From Sphingomonas pituitosa NBRC 102491 (GTDB lineage Bacteria > Pseudomonadota > Alphaproteobacteria > Sphingomonadales > Sphingomonadaceae): a stretch of DNA of 64,000 nucleotides. Below the pieces are notes generated by a model. It did not search any database, was not told the DNA's origin, and saw only the letters and a program-made list of their open reading frames with translations. Of the stretch, positions 1 to 9,251 are shown one piece after another. Location of the stretch: the NCBI RefSeq assembly GCF_001598435.1, contig NZ_BCYY01000004.1, positions 62,001-126,000 of the forward strand. Reading direction: 5' to 3'. Each line of letters starts with the position of its first letter. The first letter of the stretch is position 1. A program made the position numbers and the translations under genes.

Positions 1-65
1 CGTCCCATGCCGCTGGCTCGCGAGCATGTAGACGCAGGGCAGTTTGTCCAACGTACCTCTCCACT

Positions 66-159
66 GTCATCCCGGCGAAAGCCGGGATCCATTCGCCACG
101 CGGCCGCAGCAAGAGCCGTGCGGGCGACCCCAATGGATCCCGACTTTCGTTGGGATGAC
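66..159. repeat. Paired palindromic intergenic repeat (REP-like), copy 1
   Basis: Two inverted arms face each other. The left arm begins GTCATCCCGGCGAAAGCCGG and the right arm is a slightly degenerate complement ending in GGGATGAC. About 45 bases separate them. The same arms recur at 3183-3276, 4210-4303 and 10752-10846, always between genes, with single arms at 34073 and 55734. No open reading frame is present in bases 1-179, so this repeat is all I see in that stretch. Confidence 0.85.
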
Positions 160-179
160 GATGATAGACAAGTGAACCC

Positions 180-1325
180 ATGACCCACCAGTTCGACCTC
201 ACCGACGACCAGCGCCAGATCCAGGAGATGGCGCAGAAGTTCACCGCCGATGCGATCACCCCGCACGCGGCCGAATGGGACGAGAAGCACATCTTCCCGC
301 GCGAGACGATCAAGGCCGCCGCCGAGCTCGGCTTCGCGGCGATCTATGTCTCGGAGGAATCGGGCGGCATCGGCCTCGGCCGACTGGAGTCCGCGCTGAT
401 CTTCGAGGCGATGGCCTATGGCTGCCCCTCCACCAGCGCCTTCATCTCGATCCACAACATGGCCGCGTGGATGATTGACCGCTTCGGCGCGCCGGCCGTG
501 AAGGACAAGTATCTCCCCAGCCTGGTCACCATGGACCGGCTGGCGAGCTACTGCCTCACCGAGCCGGGCTCGGGCTCCGACGCGGCCGCGCTCAAGACCC
601 GCGCGGTGCGGGATGGCGACCACTATATCGTCACCGGCACCAAGCAGTTCATCTCGGGCGGCGGCGAGAACGACCTCTACGTCACCATGGTCCGCACCGG
701 CGAGGACGGCCCCAAGGGCATTTCCGCGCTGGTGATCGAGAAGGACATGCCCGGCGTCAGCTTTGGCGCGCAGGAGCGCAAGCTCGGCTGGCATTCGCAG
801 CCGACGGCGCAGGTCAATTTCGACCAGGTCCGTGTGCCGGTGGAGAACCTCGTCGGCGCCGAGGGCGAAGGCTTCCGCATCGCGATGATGGGGCTCGACG
901 GCGGTCGCCTCAACATCGGCGCCTGCTCGCTCGGCGGCGCACAGCGCTGCCTCGACGAGGCCGTGCGCTACACGCAGGAGCGCCGGCAGTTCGGCAAGGC
1001 GATCGCCGAGTTCCAGAACACCCAGTTCACCCTCGCCGACATGGCGACCGAGCTGGAGGCGGCCCGCGCTTTGCTCTACCTCGCCGCCGCCAAGGTGACC
1101 GCCGGCACGCCGGACAAGACCCGCTTCGCCGCGATGGCCAAGCGTCTCGCGACCGACACCGGCTCGTCGGTGGTCGATCGCGCGCTGCAGCTGCATGGCG
1201 GCTATGGGTACCTGATGGACTATCCGATCGAACGCTTCTGGCGCGACCTGCGCGTCCATTCGATCCTGGAGGGCACCAACCAGGTGATGCGGATGATCGT
1301 CGGCCGGGAGCTGGTACGCGAATGA
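180..1325 (+). CDS. Acyl-CoA dehydrogenase, probably isobutyryl-CoA dehydrogenase
   Basis: A 381-residue FAD-dependent acyl-CoA dehydrogenase of normal family length. It shows the YCLTEPGSGSD flavin-region signature, the LHGGYGY motif and a C-terminal EGTNQ motif whose Glu364 is in the position of the catalytic base. The stop overlaps the next ATG (ATGA), so it is translationally coupled to a 3-hydroxyisobutyryl-CoA hydrolase. An enoyl-CoA hydratase and a 3-hydroxyisobutyrate dehydrogenase follow. From that neighbourhood I infer that it oxidises isobutyryl-CoA to methacrylyl-CoA in valine breakdown; the sequence alone would also allow another short branched-chain substrate. The enzyme should be cytoplasmic and hand electrons to ETF. 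Confidence 0.9.
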   Translation: MTHQFDLTDDQRQIQEMAQKFTADAITPHAAEWDEKHIFPRETIKAAAELGFAAIYVSEESGGIGLGRLESALIFEAMAYGCPSTSAFISIHNMAAWMIDRFGAPAVKDKYLPSLVTMDRLASYCLTEPGSGSDAAALKTRAVRDGDHYIVTGTKQFISGGGENDLYVTMVRTGEDGPKGISALVIEKDMPGVSFGAQERKLGWHSQPTAQVNFDQVRVPVENLVGAEGEGFRIAMMGLDGGRLNIGACSLGGAQRCLDEAVRYTQERRQFGKAIAEFQNTQFTLADMATELEAARALLYLAAAKVTAGTPDKTRFAAMAKRLATDTGSSVVDRALQLHGGYGYLMDYPIERFWRDLRVHSILEGTNQVMRMIVGRELVRE

Positions 1326-2359
1326 GCGACGTCCTCACCGCAATCGACGGCCCCGTCGCCCGTCTCCGCCTCAACCGCCCCAAGGCGCTGCATGCGCTCA
1401 ACACCGCGATGTGCCAGGCGATGCTCGACGCGCTCGACGCCTGGGAGCAGGACGAGGCGGTCCACATCGTCCTGCTCGACCATGCCGAGGGCCGCGGCTT
1501 CTGCGCCGGCGGGGACATCCGCATGATCGCCGACAGCGGCGCCAGCGACGGCACGGCCGCGGCGGACTTCTTCCGCGCCGAATACCGGCTCAACCACCGG
1601 CTGTTCACCTATCCCAAGCCGATCGTCGCCTTCGCCGACGGCATCGTGATGGGCGGCGGCGTCGGCATCTCCCAGCCGGCGCGCTACCGGGTGGCGACCG
1701 AGAACACCAAGTTCGCCATGCCCGAGACCGGCATTGGCCTGTTCCCGGACGTCGGCGGCGGCTGGTATCTGTCGCGCCTGCCCGGGCGGATGGGCGAGTA
1801 TCTCGCGCTGACCGGCCACCGGCTCGACGGCGCCGAGTGCCTCGCGCTCGGCCTCGCCACCCATTGCCTCCCCGCCGGAGCGCTGGAGTCCGCCAAGGCG
1901 CAGATCGCGTCCGCCCCCGACAAGGCGCTGGCGATCCTCACCGATCTTTCGGTCGACCCGCCGATCGCCAAGATCCTGGCGCACTATGCCGATATCGATC
2001 GGCTGTTCGCGGGCGACACCGTCGAAGATATCTTCGCCGCGCTCGAGGCCGAGGACGGCGACTGGGCAGCGGCGACCCTCGCCACGCTGCGCACCAAGTC
2101 GCCCCAGGCCTGCAAGGTGTCGCTGCGCATCGTCCGCGAAGGCCGCGCGATGCCCGATTTCGCCGCCGAGATGGTCCAGGAATATGCCGTCGCCACCCGC
2201 GTCTGCCGCCTGCCCGATTTCGCCGAGGGCGTGCGCGCGGTGATCGTCGACAAGGACAATGCCCCGCTTTGGTCTCCATCCACCCCGGAAGCGGTGGACA
2301 GCGCCGCGATCGATGCCATCTTCGCCCCCCTGCCGCCCGCGCAGGCCTGGGCGCCCTGA
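1322..2359 (+). CDS. 3-hydroxyisobutyryl-CoA hydrolase (crotonase superfamily)
   Basis: A 345-residue crotonase-fold protein, longer than a plain enoyl-CoA hydratase (about 260), as is usual for HIBCH. The motif FAMPETGIGLFPDVGGG (start near residue 131) is the characteristic HIBCH version of the crotonase active-site loop, and GGDIR and GGGVG supply the oxyanion-hole region. It should hydrolyse 3-hydroxyisobutyryl-CoA to free 3-hydroxyisobutyrate, the step between the hydratase and the dehydrogenase encoded downstream. Its ATG overlaps the stop of the acyl-CoA dehydrogenase by four bases. Confidence 0.9.
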   Translation: MSDVLTAIDGPVARLRLNRPKALHALNTAMCQAMLDALDAWEQDEAVHIVLLDHAEGRGFCAGGDIRMIADSGASDGTAAADFFRAEYRLNHRLFTYPKPIVAFADGIVMGGGVGISQPARYRVATENTKFAMPETGIGLFPDVGGGWYLSRLPGRMGEYLALTGHRLDGAECLALGLATHCLPAGALESAKAQIASAPDKALAILTDLSVDPPIAKILAHYADIDRLFAGDTVEDIFAALEAEDGDWAAATLATLRTKSPQACKVSLRIVREGRAMPDFAAEMVQEYAVATRVCRLPDFAEGVRAVIVDKDNAPLWSPSTPEAVDSAAIDAIFAPLPPAQAWAP

Positions 2360-2371
2360 ACGGAGAACGTC

Positions 2372-3148
2372 TTGTCTTCCTACGAAACTCTCCTCGTCGA
2401 ACAGCGCGGCGCGGTGACGCTGATCACGCTCAACCGGCCCAAGGCGCTCAACGCGCTCAATGCGCAGGTGCTGGACGAGCTGCTGGCGGTGATGCGCACC
2501 TTCGATGCCGATCCGGCGCAGGGCTGCGCGGTGCTCACCGGCAGCGAAAAGGCGTTCGCCGCCGGCGCCGACATCAAGGAGATGCAGGCACAAGGCTTCG
2601 CCGACATGTACGGCCATGACTTCTTCGCCGGCTGGGACGCCTTCACCCGCACCCGCAAGCCGATCATCGCCGCCGTGTCGGGCTATGCGCTGGGCGGCGG
2701 CTGCGAGGTGGCGATGATGTGCGACTTCATCCTCGCGGCCGATACAGCGAAGTTCGGCCAGCCCGAGATCAAGCTGGGCGTCTCGCCGGGCATGGGCGGC
2801 TCGCAACGGCTGACGCGCGCGGTGGGCAAGGCCAAGGCGATGGAGATGTGCCTCACCGGCCGGATGATGGACGCCGCCGAAGCCGAACGCGCCGGGCTGG
2901 TCAGCCGCATCGTGCCGTCCGCCGATCTGGTCGAGGAAGCGGTGAAGACCGCCGCGACCATTGCCGCGATGCCGCCGCTGGCGGTGAAGGCCAACAAGGA
3001 AATGGTCAACGCCGCTTTCGAGACGAGCCTGGCGCAGGGCGTGCACTTCGAGCGTCGTCTGTTCCACGGCCTGTTCGGCACCGAGGACCAGAAGGAAGGC
3101 ATGACGGCCTTCGTCGAGAAGCGTCCGGGGAACTGGACCGGGCGTTGA
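2372..3148 (+). CDS. Enoyl-CoA hydratase
   Basis: A 258-residue crotonase of standard length. Both catalytic glutamates are visible: Glu112 in GGGCEVAMM and Glu132 in GQPEIKLG. Their 20-residue spacing is the same as in rat crotonase (Glu144/Glu164). The oxyanion-hole motif AAGADIKEM lies near residue 64. The start is TTG at 2372, preceded by GGAG, only 12 bases after the hydrolase stop. In this operon it most likely hydrates methacrylyl-CoA to 3-hydroxyisobutyryl-CoA, although enzymes of this type often accept several short-chain enoyl-CoAs. Confidence 0.9.
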   Translation: MSSYETLLVEQRGAVTLITLNRPKALNALNAQVLDELLAVMRTFDADPAQGCAVLTGSEKAFAAGADIKEMQAQGFADMYGHDFFAGWDAFTRTRKPIIAAVSGYALGGGCEVAMMCDFILAADTAKFGQPEIKLGVSPGMGGSQRLTRAVGKAKAMEMCLTGRMMDAAEAERAGLVSRIVPSADLVEEAVKTAATIAAMPPLAVKANKEMVNAAFETSLAQGVHFERRLFHGLFGTEDQKEGMTAFVEKRPGNWTGR

Positions 3149-3182
3149 GGCACTCGGGGGGGGGGGAACAACCTCCTCCTTC

Positions 3183-3276
3183 GTCATCCCGGCGAAAGCC
3201 GGGATCCATTGCCCTCAACGCTCCGGCTCCTGCCCCAGCGGAGTGGCGAATGGATCCCGGCTTTCGCCGGGATGAC
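3183..3276. repeat. Paired palindromic intergenic repeat (REP-like), copy 2
   Basis: Two near-perfect inverted arms (GTCATCCCGGCGAAAGCCGG and its complement) are separated by about 40 bases. They sit between the enoyl-CoA hydratase and the dehydrogenase gene. Transcribed, the pair can fold into a long stem or two separate hairpins and could stabilise or attenuate the operon message. A run of nine G lies just upstream at about 3158. Confidence 0.88.
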
Positions 3277-3308
3277 GGAAGTAAGCGTCGGACTTTGAGA
3301 GGAAGCAG

Positions 3309-4184
3309 ATGGCACGCGTAGCATTTATCGGCCTCGGCAACATGGGCGGCGGCATGGCGGCGAACCTCGCCAAGGCCGGCCACGACGTCCGCGCCTTCGA
3401 TCTTTCGCCCGAAGCGCTGGAGCGCGCGAAGAAGGCCGGCTGCCTGCCTGCCGCGACCGCCGCCGAAGCCATCGCCGGCGCCGAGGCGATCGTCACGATG
3501 CTGCCCGCCGGACGCCATGTCGAGGCGCTCTACACCGAGACGTTGCTCGACCATGCCGATGCCGGCGCGATCCTGATCGACTGTTCGACGATCGACGTCG
3601 CCACCGCCCGCCGCGTCGCCGAAGCCGCGACCCAGCGCGGGTTGCTGGCGGTCGACGCGCCGGTCTCGGGCGGGATCGCCGCCGCCAATGGCGGCACGCT
3701 CACCTTCATGGTCGGCGGCAGCGTGGCGGCGTTCGCCCGCGCCGAGCCGTTCCTCGAGGACATGGGCAAGGCCGTCATCCACGCCGGCGCCAGCGGGGCC
3801 GGCCAGGCGGCGAAGATCTGCAACAACATGATCCTCGGTGCGACGATGGTCGCCACCTGCGAGGCGTTCGCGCTCGCCGAGAAGCTGGGGCTGGACCAGC
3901 AGCGCTTCTTCGACATCGCCTCGGTCTCCTCGGGCCAGAGCTGGTCGATGACGAGCTATTGCCCGGTCCCCGGCGTCGGCCCGGAAACCCCTGCCGACCG
4001 CGACTACAGGCAAGGGTTCGCCGCCCCCCTGATGCTCAAGGACCTCAAGCTGGCGATGGAAGCGGCGGCCAGCGTCGGCGCGCAGGTGCCGATGGGCGCG
4101 CGCGCCGAGCAGCTCTACGCGGCGTTCGTCGCGGGCGAGGGCGCCCGGCTGGATTTTTCGGGGATCATCAAGACGCTGCGCTGA
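3309..4184 (+). CDS. mmsB: 3-hydroxyisobutyrate dehydrogenase
   Basis: A 291-residue beta-hydroxyacid dehydrogenase. An N-terminal Rossmann fold carries GLGNMGGGM (from residue 8). The substrate motif DAPVSGG is at about 116-122. The catalytic lysine motif GQAAKICNN places Lys169 in the conserved position. It should oxidise 3-hydroxyisobutyrate to methylmalonate semialdehyde using NAD+, completing the valine steps begun by the three upstream genes. A good ribosome site (GAGAGGAAG) precedes the ATG. The usual partner, methylmalonate-semialdehyde dehydrogenase (mmsA), is not in the window and may lie to the left. Confidence 0.92.
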   Translation: MARVAFIGLGNMGGGMAANLAKAGHDVRAFDLSPEALERAKKAGCLPAATAAEAIAGAEAIVTMLPAGRHVEALYTETLLDHADAGAILIDCSTIDVATARRVAEAATQRGLLAVDAPVSGGIAAANGGTLTFMVGGSVAAFARAEPFLEDMGKAVIHAGASGAGQAAKICNNMILGATMVATCEAFALAEKLGLDQQRFFDIASVSSGQSWSMTSYCPVPGVGPETPADRDYRQGFAAPLMLKDLKLAMEAAASVGAQVPMGARAEQLYAAFVAGEGARLDFSGIIKTLR

Positions 4185-4209
4185 CGGGCGCTACCCGCCC
4201 GCCCCAGCC

Positions 4210-4303
4210 GTCATCCCGGCGAAAGCCGGGATCCATTGGGGTCTCCGTATCGGCTCCTGCTGCGTCCGAGAGGCGTCTGGATCCCGGCTTCCGCCGGGAT
4301 GAC
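4210..4303. repeat. Paired palindromic intergenic repeat (REP-like), copy 3
   Basis: Same two-arm design as copies 1 and 2, with about 40 bases between the arms. It lies between the convergent mmsB and dsbD-like genes, where it could also act as a two-way transcription stop. Confidence 0.88.
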
Positions 4304-4313
4304 AGTGGGTAGG

Positions 4314-6335
4314 TCACCCGCCCCTGGCACGGCGCGCCAGCAGATCCTGCGTCAGCACCTGCGGCAGCACCTCGGGCGCGTCCTGCCCAGGCTTGTACCA
4401 GAGGTAGAGCGGCACCCCGGCGCGGTTGTGCGCCTCGATGAAGCGGCCGAGGGTCGCATCGCCGTTCGTCCAGTCGCCGACCAGCACCGCGACCTTGCCG
4501 TCGGCCAGCGCCTTCTCGACGGCGGCGGTTTCGATCACCGCCTTCTCGTTGACCTTGCAGGTCAGGCACCAGTCGGCGGTGAAATAGGCGAACACCGGCC
4601 GCCCCTGCGCCCGCAGCTCGGCGAGCCGCGCCTCGCTGAACGGCTCGGTCCCCGCCTGGGCGGCGGGCGCCGATGCGGCCGGACGGACCAGCGCGACACC
4701 GCCGAGCGCGAGCAGCACCAGCGGCACCGCCGGCAGCCAGGCCCGGCTGCGGCCCCTGGCCTGCCGGGCGCCCGCCCACCACAGGCCGAAGGTCCCGAGC
4801 AGCGTCGCCGCCAGCCCGATGGTCATGCCGTCCACGCCGGCCTGCTTGCCCAGCACCCAGGCGAGCGCCAGCGCCGTCAGGAACATGGGCACCGACAGGA
4901 TGTGCCGCATCGTCGCCATCCACGCACCCGGCTTGGGCAGCTTGCGCCGGAACGCGGGGACGAAGCCAAGCAGCAGGAAGGGCAGCGCGATGCCCAGCCC
5001 CAGCCCGCCGAAGATCGCCAGCCCCGCGAACCACGGCAGCACCAGCGCCGCGCCCAGCGCCGAGGCCATGAACGGCCCGGTGCACGGCGTGGCGATGAAC
5101 GCCGCCAGCGCGCCGGTGGCGAAGGCGCCGCCATGGCCCTGGCTCGCCGCGCGGTTGACGAAGGCGGGCGTGGTGATCTCGAACAGCCCGGCCAGGTTGA
5201 AGGCGATGGCGGCGACGAGCAGCAGCAGCACCAGGATCACCCGCGGGTCCTGCAGCTGGAACGCCCAGCCCACGCTCGACCCCGCCGCGCGCAGGCCGAG
5301 CAGCAGTCCGCCCAGCGCCAGGCACACCAGCACCACGCCGGCGGTATAGGCCAGCGCCTCGGCGCGCGGGCTGCCGCTATCGTTGTTGGCCTTGGCGAGG
5401 CTCAACGCCTTGAGGCTGAGGATCGGGAAGACGCAGGGCATCACGTTGAGGATCAGCCCGCCGAGCACCGCCGCGAAGAACGCGCCGATCGCCGCCAGCC
5501 ACGGGGTCGCGGCGCTGGCGGGCCTGGCCGGCGGCACCGCGCCCGGCCTGGCGGTTACGATCAGCCCCTGTCCGTCGATCGCCAGCACGCCGTCCAGCGC
5601 TGCGGGCACGGCGCGTGCCTTGGTCTCTAGCACCAGCCGGTCGCCGTCCCGCACCACGGTCTGCGGCGCGGCATAGTCGACCGCGTTGGCGGTCAGCGGA
5701 TAGAAATAGACGTCCTTCGCCGCCGCGCCCGCCGGATAGGGCACCGCGATCCGCAGCGTGCCGCCGTCGGCCTGGAAGCTGGCCGGCGTGCTCAGCGGCC
5801 TGGGCAGCTTCGCGCGCCAGCCGTCGAACTTCGCGCGGGTCGCCGGATCGATCGCGCCGTCGCCGATCGTCAGCACCGTCTCCAGCGCGGCCTTCTCCGG
5901 CACGCACAGCGTATCGGTGCAGACGAGATAGTCGAGCTTCAGCTTCACCGGCAGCACGCCCTTGACGTCGGCGGGGATGTGCAGCGTCGTCAGCCGGACG
6001 AAGGTGCCCTCGTACACATAGTTCATCAGCCCGGCGATCAGCAGCCGCTGCGGCACCGGATAGCGGAAATCCGCCGCGCGGGCGCCCGCCGGCAGCGTCC
6101 ACTGCGCCTCCGCCGGCAGCCCCGCATCGCCGGGGTTCTGCCAATAGGCGTGCCACCTGGGATCGGGCGTCGAGACCAGCGCCAGCGTCACGTCGCTGCC
6201 CGGCTTCGGGGTCGCCGTCTCGGCCACCAGCGCGCTGCGGACATGCGGGCCCTTGGCGAACCCCTGCGCCGCCGCCGGAACGACAAAGCCAAGGAGGAGC
6301 AGGAGCGACATCAAAGCGAAACGAAGCTGGGCCAT
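4314..6335 (-). CDS. DsbD/ScsB-like protein-disulfide reductase
   Basis: A protein of about 673 residues with a signal peptide (MAQLRFALM... to AAAQ), an N-terminal periplasmic DsbD-alpha-like domain, a central eight-helix membrane region, and a C-terminal thioredoxin-like domain. The membrane region has the two expected cysteine sites, MPCVFPILSLKAL and ATPCTGPFM. The thioredoxin site is DWCLTC. It should carry electrons from cytoplasmic thioredoxin across the inner membrane to periplasmic thiol proteins. The domain order resembles ScsB as well as DsbD. I chose the ATG at 6335 because AAGGA lies just upstream and the signal peptide starts there; an in-frame ATG at 6386 would add 17 unlikely residues. 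Divergent from the phosphatase gene. Confidence 0.9.
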   Translation of the reverse strand: MAQLRFALMSLLLLLGFVVPAAAQGFAKGPHVRSALVAETATPKPGSDVTLALVSTPDPRWHAYWQNPGDAGLPAEAQWTLPAGARAADFRYPVPQRLLIAGLMNYVYEGTFVRLTTLHIPADVKGVLPVKLKLDYLVCTDTLCVPEKAALETVLTIGDGAIDPATRAKFDGWRAKLPRPLSTPASFQADGGTLRIAVPYPAGAAAKDVYFYPLTANAVDYAAPQTVVRDGDRLVLETKARAVPAALDGVLAIDGQGLIVTARPGAVPPARPASAATPWLAAIGAFFAAVLGGLILNVMPCVFPILSLKALSLAKANNDSGSPRAEALAYTAGVVLVCLALGGLLLGLRAAGSSVGWAFQLQDPRVILVLLLLVAAIAFNLAGLFEITTPAFVNRAASQGHGGAFATGALAAFIATPCTGPFMASALGAALVLPWFAGLAIFGGLGLGIALPFLLLGFVPAFRRKLPKPGAWMATMRHILSVPMFLTALALAWVLGKQAGVDGMTIGLAATLLGTFGLWWAGARQARGRSRAWLPAVPLVLLALGGVALVRPAASAPAAQAGTEPFSEARLAELRAQGRPVFAYFTADWCLTCKVNEKAVIETAAVEKALADGKVAVLVGDWTNGDATLGRFIEAHNRAGVPLYLWYKPGQDAPEVLPQVLTQDLLARRARGG

Positions 6336-6415
6336 GGCGCCGTCCTTGCCCAGTTCGCCGTGTTCGACAATAGCTGGGTGCACCAACGTCCACCCGTGCC
6401 CGGAGCCGGCCCCGA

Positions 6416-8053
6416 ATGAAACTGCTTGCCCCCCTCGCCGCGCTTGCGCTGGCCGCTACTCCCGCGCTCGCCCAGCAGAGCGTGCCCGCCCCCGCAGCGC
6501 CCGCGGCCCCGCCCAAGCTGGTGGTGGTGATCTCGGTCGACCAGTTCTCGGCCGATCTGTTCGCCGAATATCGCGGCCAGTTCACCAGCGGCTTCGCACG
6601 GCTGATGTCCGGCGCGGTATTCCCCGCCGGTTACCAGAGCCACGCCGCGACCGAGACCTGCCCCGGCCACTCCACGATCCTCACCGGCGACCACCCCGCG
6701 CGCACCGGCATCATCGCCAATGACTGGACCGATTTCGCCGCGCCGCGCGCCGACAAGACGGTCTATTGCGCCGAGGACGAGACCGTGCCGGGCACGGATT
6801 CGAACCACTACACCGTCTCCGACAAGCATCTGAAGGTGCCGACGCTGGGCGAGTGGATGAAGGCGGCCGATCCGCAGTCGCGCGTCGTCTCGGTCGCGGG
6901 CAAGGACCGCGCCGCGGTGATGATGGGCGGCCACAAGGTCGACGAGCTCTGGTGGTGGGACGGCAAGGCGTTCGTCTCCTATGCCGGCCGCACCGCGCCG
7001 GATGCCGTCACCAGGATCAACACCGCCACCACCGCCCGCATCGCCGAGGCGCAGCCCGCGCTCGACCTGCCGGCCTTCTGCCGCCCGCGCAGCCGCGCGA
7101 TCCCGGTGAGCGCGACGAAGACCGTCGGCGACGGCCGCTTCGCGCGCGCGGCGGGGGACGCCAAGGCGTTCCGCATCTCCCCCGAGTTCGACGACGCGGT
7201 GCTGGCACTGGGCGCCAAGCTCGCCACCGACATGAAGCTCGGCCAGCAGGGCCATACCGACCTGCTGATCGTCGGGGCCTCGGCCACCGATTATGTCGGC
7301 CACACCTATGGCACCGAGGGCAGCGAGATGTGCCTGCAACTGCTCTCGCTCGACCAGACGCTGGGCCGCCTGTTCGACGCGCTGGATCGCACGGGCGTCG
7401 ACTATCAGGTGGTGCTCACCGCCGACCATGGCGGCCACGACCTGCCCGAACGCCACCGCGAACACGGCGCGCCGACCGAGCAGCGCATCACGGCGGAGGT
7501 GACCACCACCAGCATCAGCCGCGCGCTCGCCGGCAAGCTGGGGCTGACCGGCCAGGTGCTGGTCGGCGGCCCGGGCGGCGACGTGTACGTGACGCCGGCG
7601 GTGCCGCAGGCGAAGCGCGCCGCGGTGCTGGCCGAGGCGGCGAGGCTCTATGCCGCAAACCCGCAGGTGCAGGCGGTGTTCACCCGCGCGCAGATCGAGG
7701 CGACGCCGATCGTCCACACGCCCCCCGAGACCTGGAGCCTGCTGGAGCGCGCCCGCGCCTCCTACGATCCGCAGCGTTCGGGCGACCTGGTCGTCGCGCT
7801 CAAGCCGCGCGTGACGCCGATCCTCGATCCAGCGATCGGCAGTGTCGCGACGCATGGCAGCTTCTGGGACTATGACCGCCGCGTGCCGATCCTGTTCTGG
7901 CGCAAGGGCATGACCGGCTTCGAACAGCCGCTGTCGGTGGAGACGGTGGACATCGCGCCGACGCTGGCCGCGCTGATCAAGGTGCCGGTGCCGGTGGAGA
8001 TCGACGGGCGCTGCCTGGATATCGACGCCGGTTCGGGGGATAGCTGCAAGTAA
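6416..8053 (+). CDS. phoK: PhoK/PafA-type alkaline phosphatase, secreted
   Basis: A 545-residue member of the type I phosphodiesterase/alkaline phosphatase superfamily with a signal peptide ending near AALA-Q (residue 20). The residues expected from PafA and from sphingomonad PhoK line up: Asp42 (SVDQ), nucleophile Thr81 in TETCPGH, Asn102, Lys163 and Arg165 in AGKDR, the metal ligands in TDYVGH and TADHGGH, and the late histidine in VATHGSFW. The Thr-to-Asn spacing of 21 matches both references. It should be a periplasmic or secreted, metal-dependent phosphomonoesterase. No Pho box was identified, so regulation is open. The assignment is by recalled motifs, not by alignment. Confidence 0.85.
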   Translation: MKLLAPLAALALAATPALAQQSVPAPAAPAAPPKLVVVISVDQFSADLFAEYRGQFTSGFARLMSGAVFPAGYQSHAATETCPGHSTILTGDHPARTGIIANDWTDFAAPRADKTVYCAEDETVPGTDSNHYTVSDKHLKVPTLGEWMKAADPQSRVVSVAGKDRAAVMMGGHKVDELWWWDGKAFVSYAGRTAPDAVTRINTATTARIAEAQPALDLPAFCRPRSRAIPVSATKTVGDGRFARAAGDAKAFRISPEFDDAVLALGAKLATDMKLGQQGHTDLLIVGASATDYVGHTYGTEGSEMCLQLLSLDQTLGRLFDALDRTGVDYQVVLTADHGGHDLPERHREHGAPTEQRITAEVTTTSISRALAGKLGLTGQVLVGGPGGDVYVTPAVPQAKRAAVLAEAARLYAANPQVQAVFTRAQIEATPIVHTPPETWSLLERARASYDPQRSGDLVVALKPRVTPILDPAIGSVATHGSFWDYDRRVPILFWRKGMTGFEQPLSVETVDIAPTLAALIKVPVPVEIDGRCLDIDAGSGDSCK

Positions 8054-8066
8054 GCGGTCTCTAATT

Positions 8067-8205
8067 CCCCCTCCCGCTTGCGGGAGGGGTTAGGGGAGGG
8101 TTTGTAAGGGAAGCGGGCGAGCTGGTTTAAGAAGCGCGTTTCTTCACCGTCCTGCTTTGCTTCCCGCTCTCCCCCTCCCCCGTCCCCTCCCGCAAGCGGG
8201 AGGGG
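8067..8205. repeat. GC-rich inverted repeat pair in the phoK downstream gap
   Basis: Two short palindromes of the form CCCCTCCCGC-N3/4-GCGGGAGGGG, one at 8067-8089 and one at 8184-8205, lie about 95 bases apart. They sit between the convergent phosphatase and beta-helix genes. This family differs from the GTCATCCC repeats. Each arm can form a very stable hairpin and could serve as a terminator without a long U tract. Confidence 0.75.
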
Positions 8206-8221
8206 CGCCCAAGCGGGAAGG

Positions 8222-9124
8222 TCAGCGCTTCTCGAATGCCCGCATGCCCGTCAGCCGGTTGTTCGCCACCGTGATCCGCCCCCCCGACAAGTCCGCCACG
8301 AACGCCGGATTTGCCGGCGCGCCCGGCGCGAGGCTGGCGGTGTTGCCCTCCACCCGCAGCCCGTCACTCGGATAGGTCCGCGCCTCAGCCGCGACGACGA
8401 TCAGCCCCGAACGGTTCTCCTTCGCCGGCCCTTGCACGAACATGTTCTGCGCGATCATGCCCGTGCCGCCTTCCGACAGATCGATCATGTAGTTGGTCCT
8501 GGCCCCCGCGCTGTCGTCGAAGCTGTTGCCCGTGATCGCCACGCGGCGCGCGCGCAGCTTGACGTAATGGCCCCCGGTGCCGCGCTCGAAGCGGCTGTGG
8601 GTGATCGTGACCAGCCCATCGACCGACAGGTACACCGAATGCGCGCAGTTCGGCGATTCGTCGCACTGGCCGAGCCCGGCGAAGCTCGAGCGATCGATGG
8701 TGATGTTGCGCACGCTGGGGTGCCCGCCGCCGAGAATGCCCTCCTGACTGTCGAGGAAGGTCGAGCGGGTCACCGTCAGGTCGCCCATCTCGATGCGGAT
8801 GCCCGCACCGTTGCCGTCGCGCACGCGGAATTTGCGGAACACCACGCCGTCCACCGCCGATCCGCGCCCGCGCAGCACGAACGCCGCCTTGTCCTCGCAT
8901 ACGGTGCGCTCGAAGATCGCAGTGCCAGGCTGGACCGCCTTGTAGGTGATCCGCCCGGCGGCCTGCACCACGCACTGGTGGTAGGTGCCCGGCGCGATCA
9001 GGATCGTCGCGGTGCCGTCGCGTACCGAGTCCACCGCAGCAGCGAGGGTCGGGAAGCCCTGCCCCGTCTCGGCGACGGTGAAGGGCGCGGCAGCGGCGGC
9101 GAGTGCGAGCAGCAGGATCGACAT
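8222..9124 (-). CDS. Secreted right-handed parallel beta-helix protein
   Basis: A 300-residue protein with a short signal peptide (MSILLLALAAAAAP). It is built from pectate-lyase-like beta-helix coils: repeated short strands with N-x-F or S-x-F turns such as ITIDRSSFAG, VTITHSRFER, VAITGNSFDD and MIAQNMFVQ. The N-terminal part (GFPTLAAAVDSVRDGTATI) resembles the cap region of pectinesterase/pectate-lyase folds. Several cysteines (CVVQ, VCED, QCDESPNC) may form disulfides. No catalytic set I can name is visible, so the substrate is unknown; a polysaccharide-binding or processing role is possible. Monocistronic, convergent with phoK. Confidence 0.75.
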   Translation of the reverse strand: MSILLLALAAAAAPFTVAETGQGFPTLAAAVDSVRDGTATILIAPGTYHQCVVQAAGRITYKAVQPGTAIFERTVCEDKAAFVLRGRGSAVDGVVFRKFRVRDGNGAGIRIEMGDLTVTRSTFLDSQEGILGGGHPSVRNITIDRSSFAGLGQCDESPNCAHSVYLSVDGLVTITHSRFERGTGGHYVKLRARRVAITGNSFDDSAGARTNYMIDLSEGGTGMIAQNMFVQGPAKENRSGLIVVAAEARTYPSDGLRVEGNTASLAPGAPANPAFVADLSGGRITVANNRLTGMRAFEKR

Positions 9125-9251
9125 CCACGCATCCTGCCATACTCAGCTTAAAAATCCGCCGACGCGCAAACGTCCACATTCCCCGCTTGTGCAGCGCAAC
9201 GAAGCATTGCAGCATGCAGCCAATCCGTCACGCGGGCGTTTGGGAGCTTCG

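Noticed and set aside
1220..3187. 655-codon open frame on the minus strand
   Set aside because: It lies antisense to three clear crotonase/dehydrogenase genes, has a low-complexity His/Arg/Gly composition and no domain. It is a codon-bias shadow.
4236..5630. 464-codon open frame on the plus strand
   Set aside because: Antisense to the dsbD-like gene and starts inside a palindromic repeat; the product is low-complexity.
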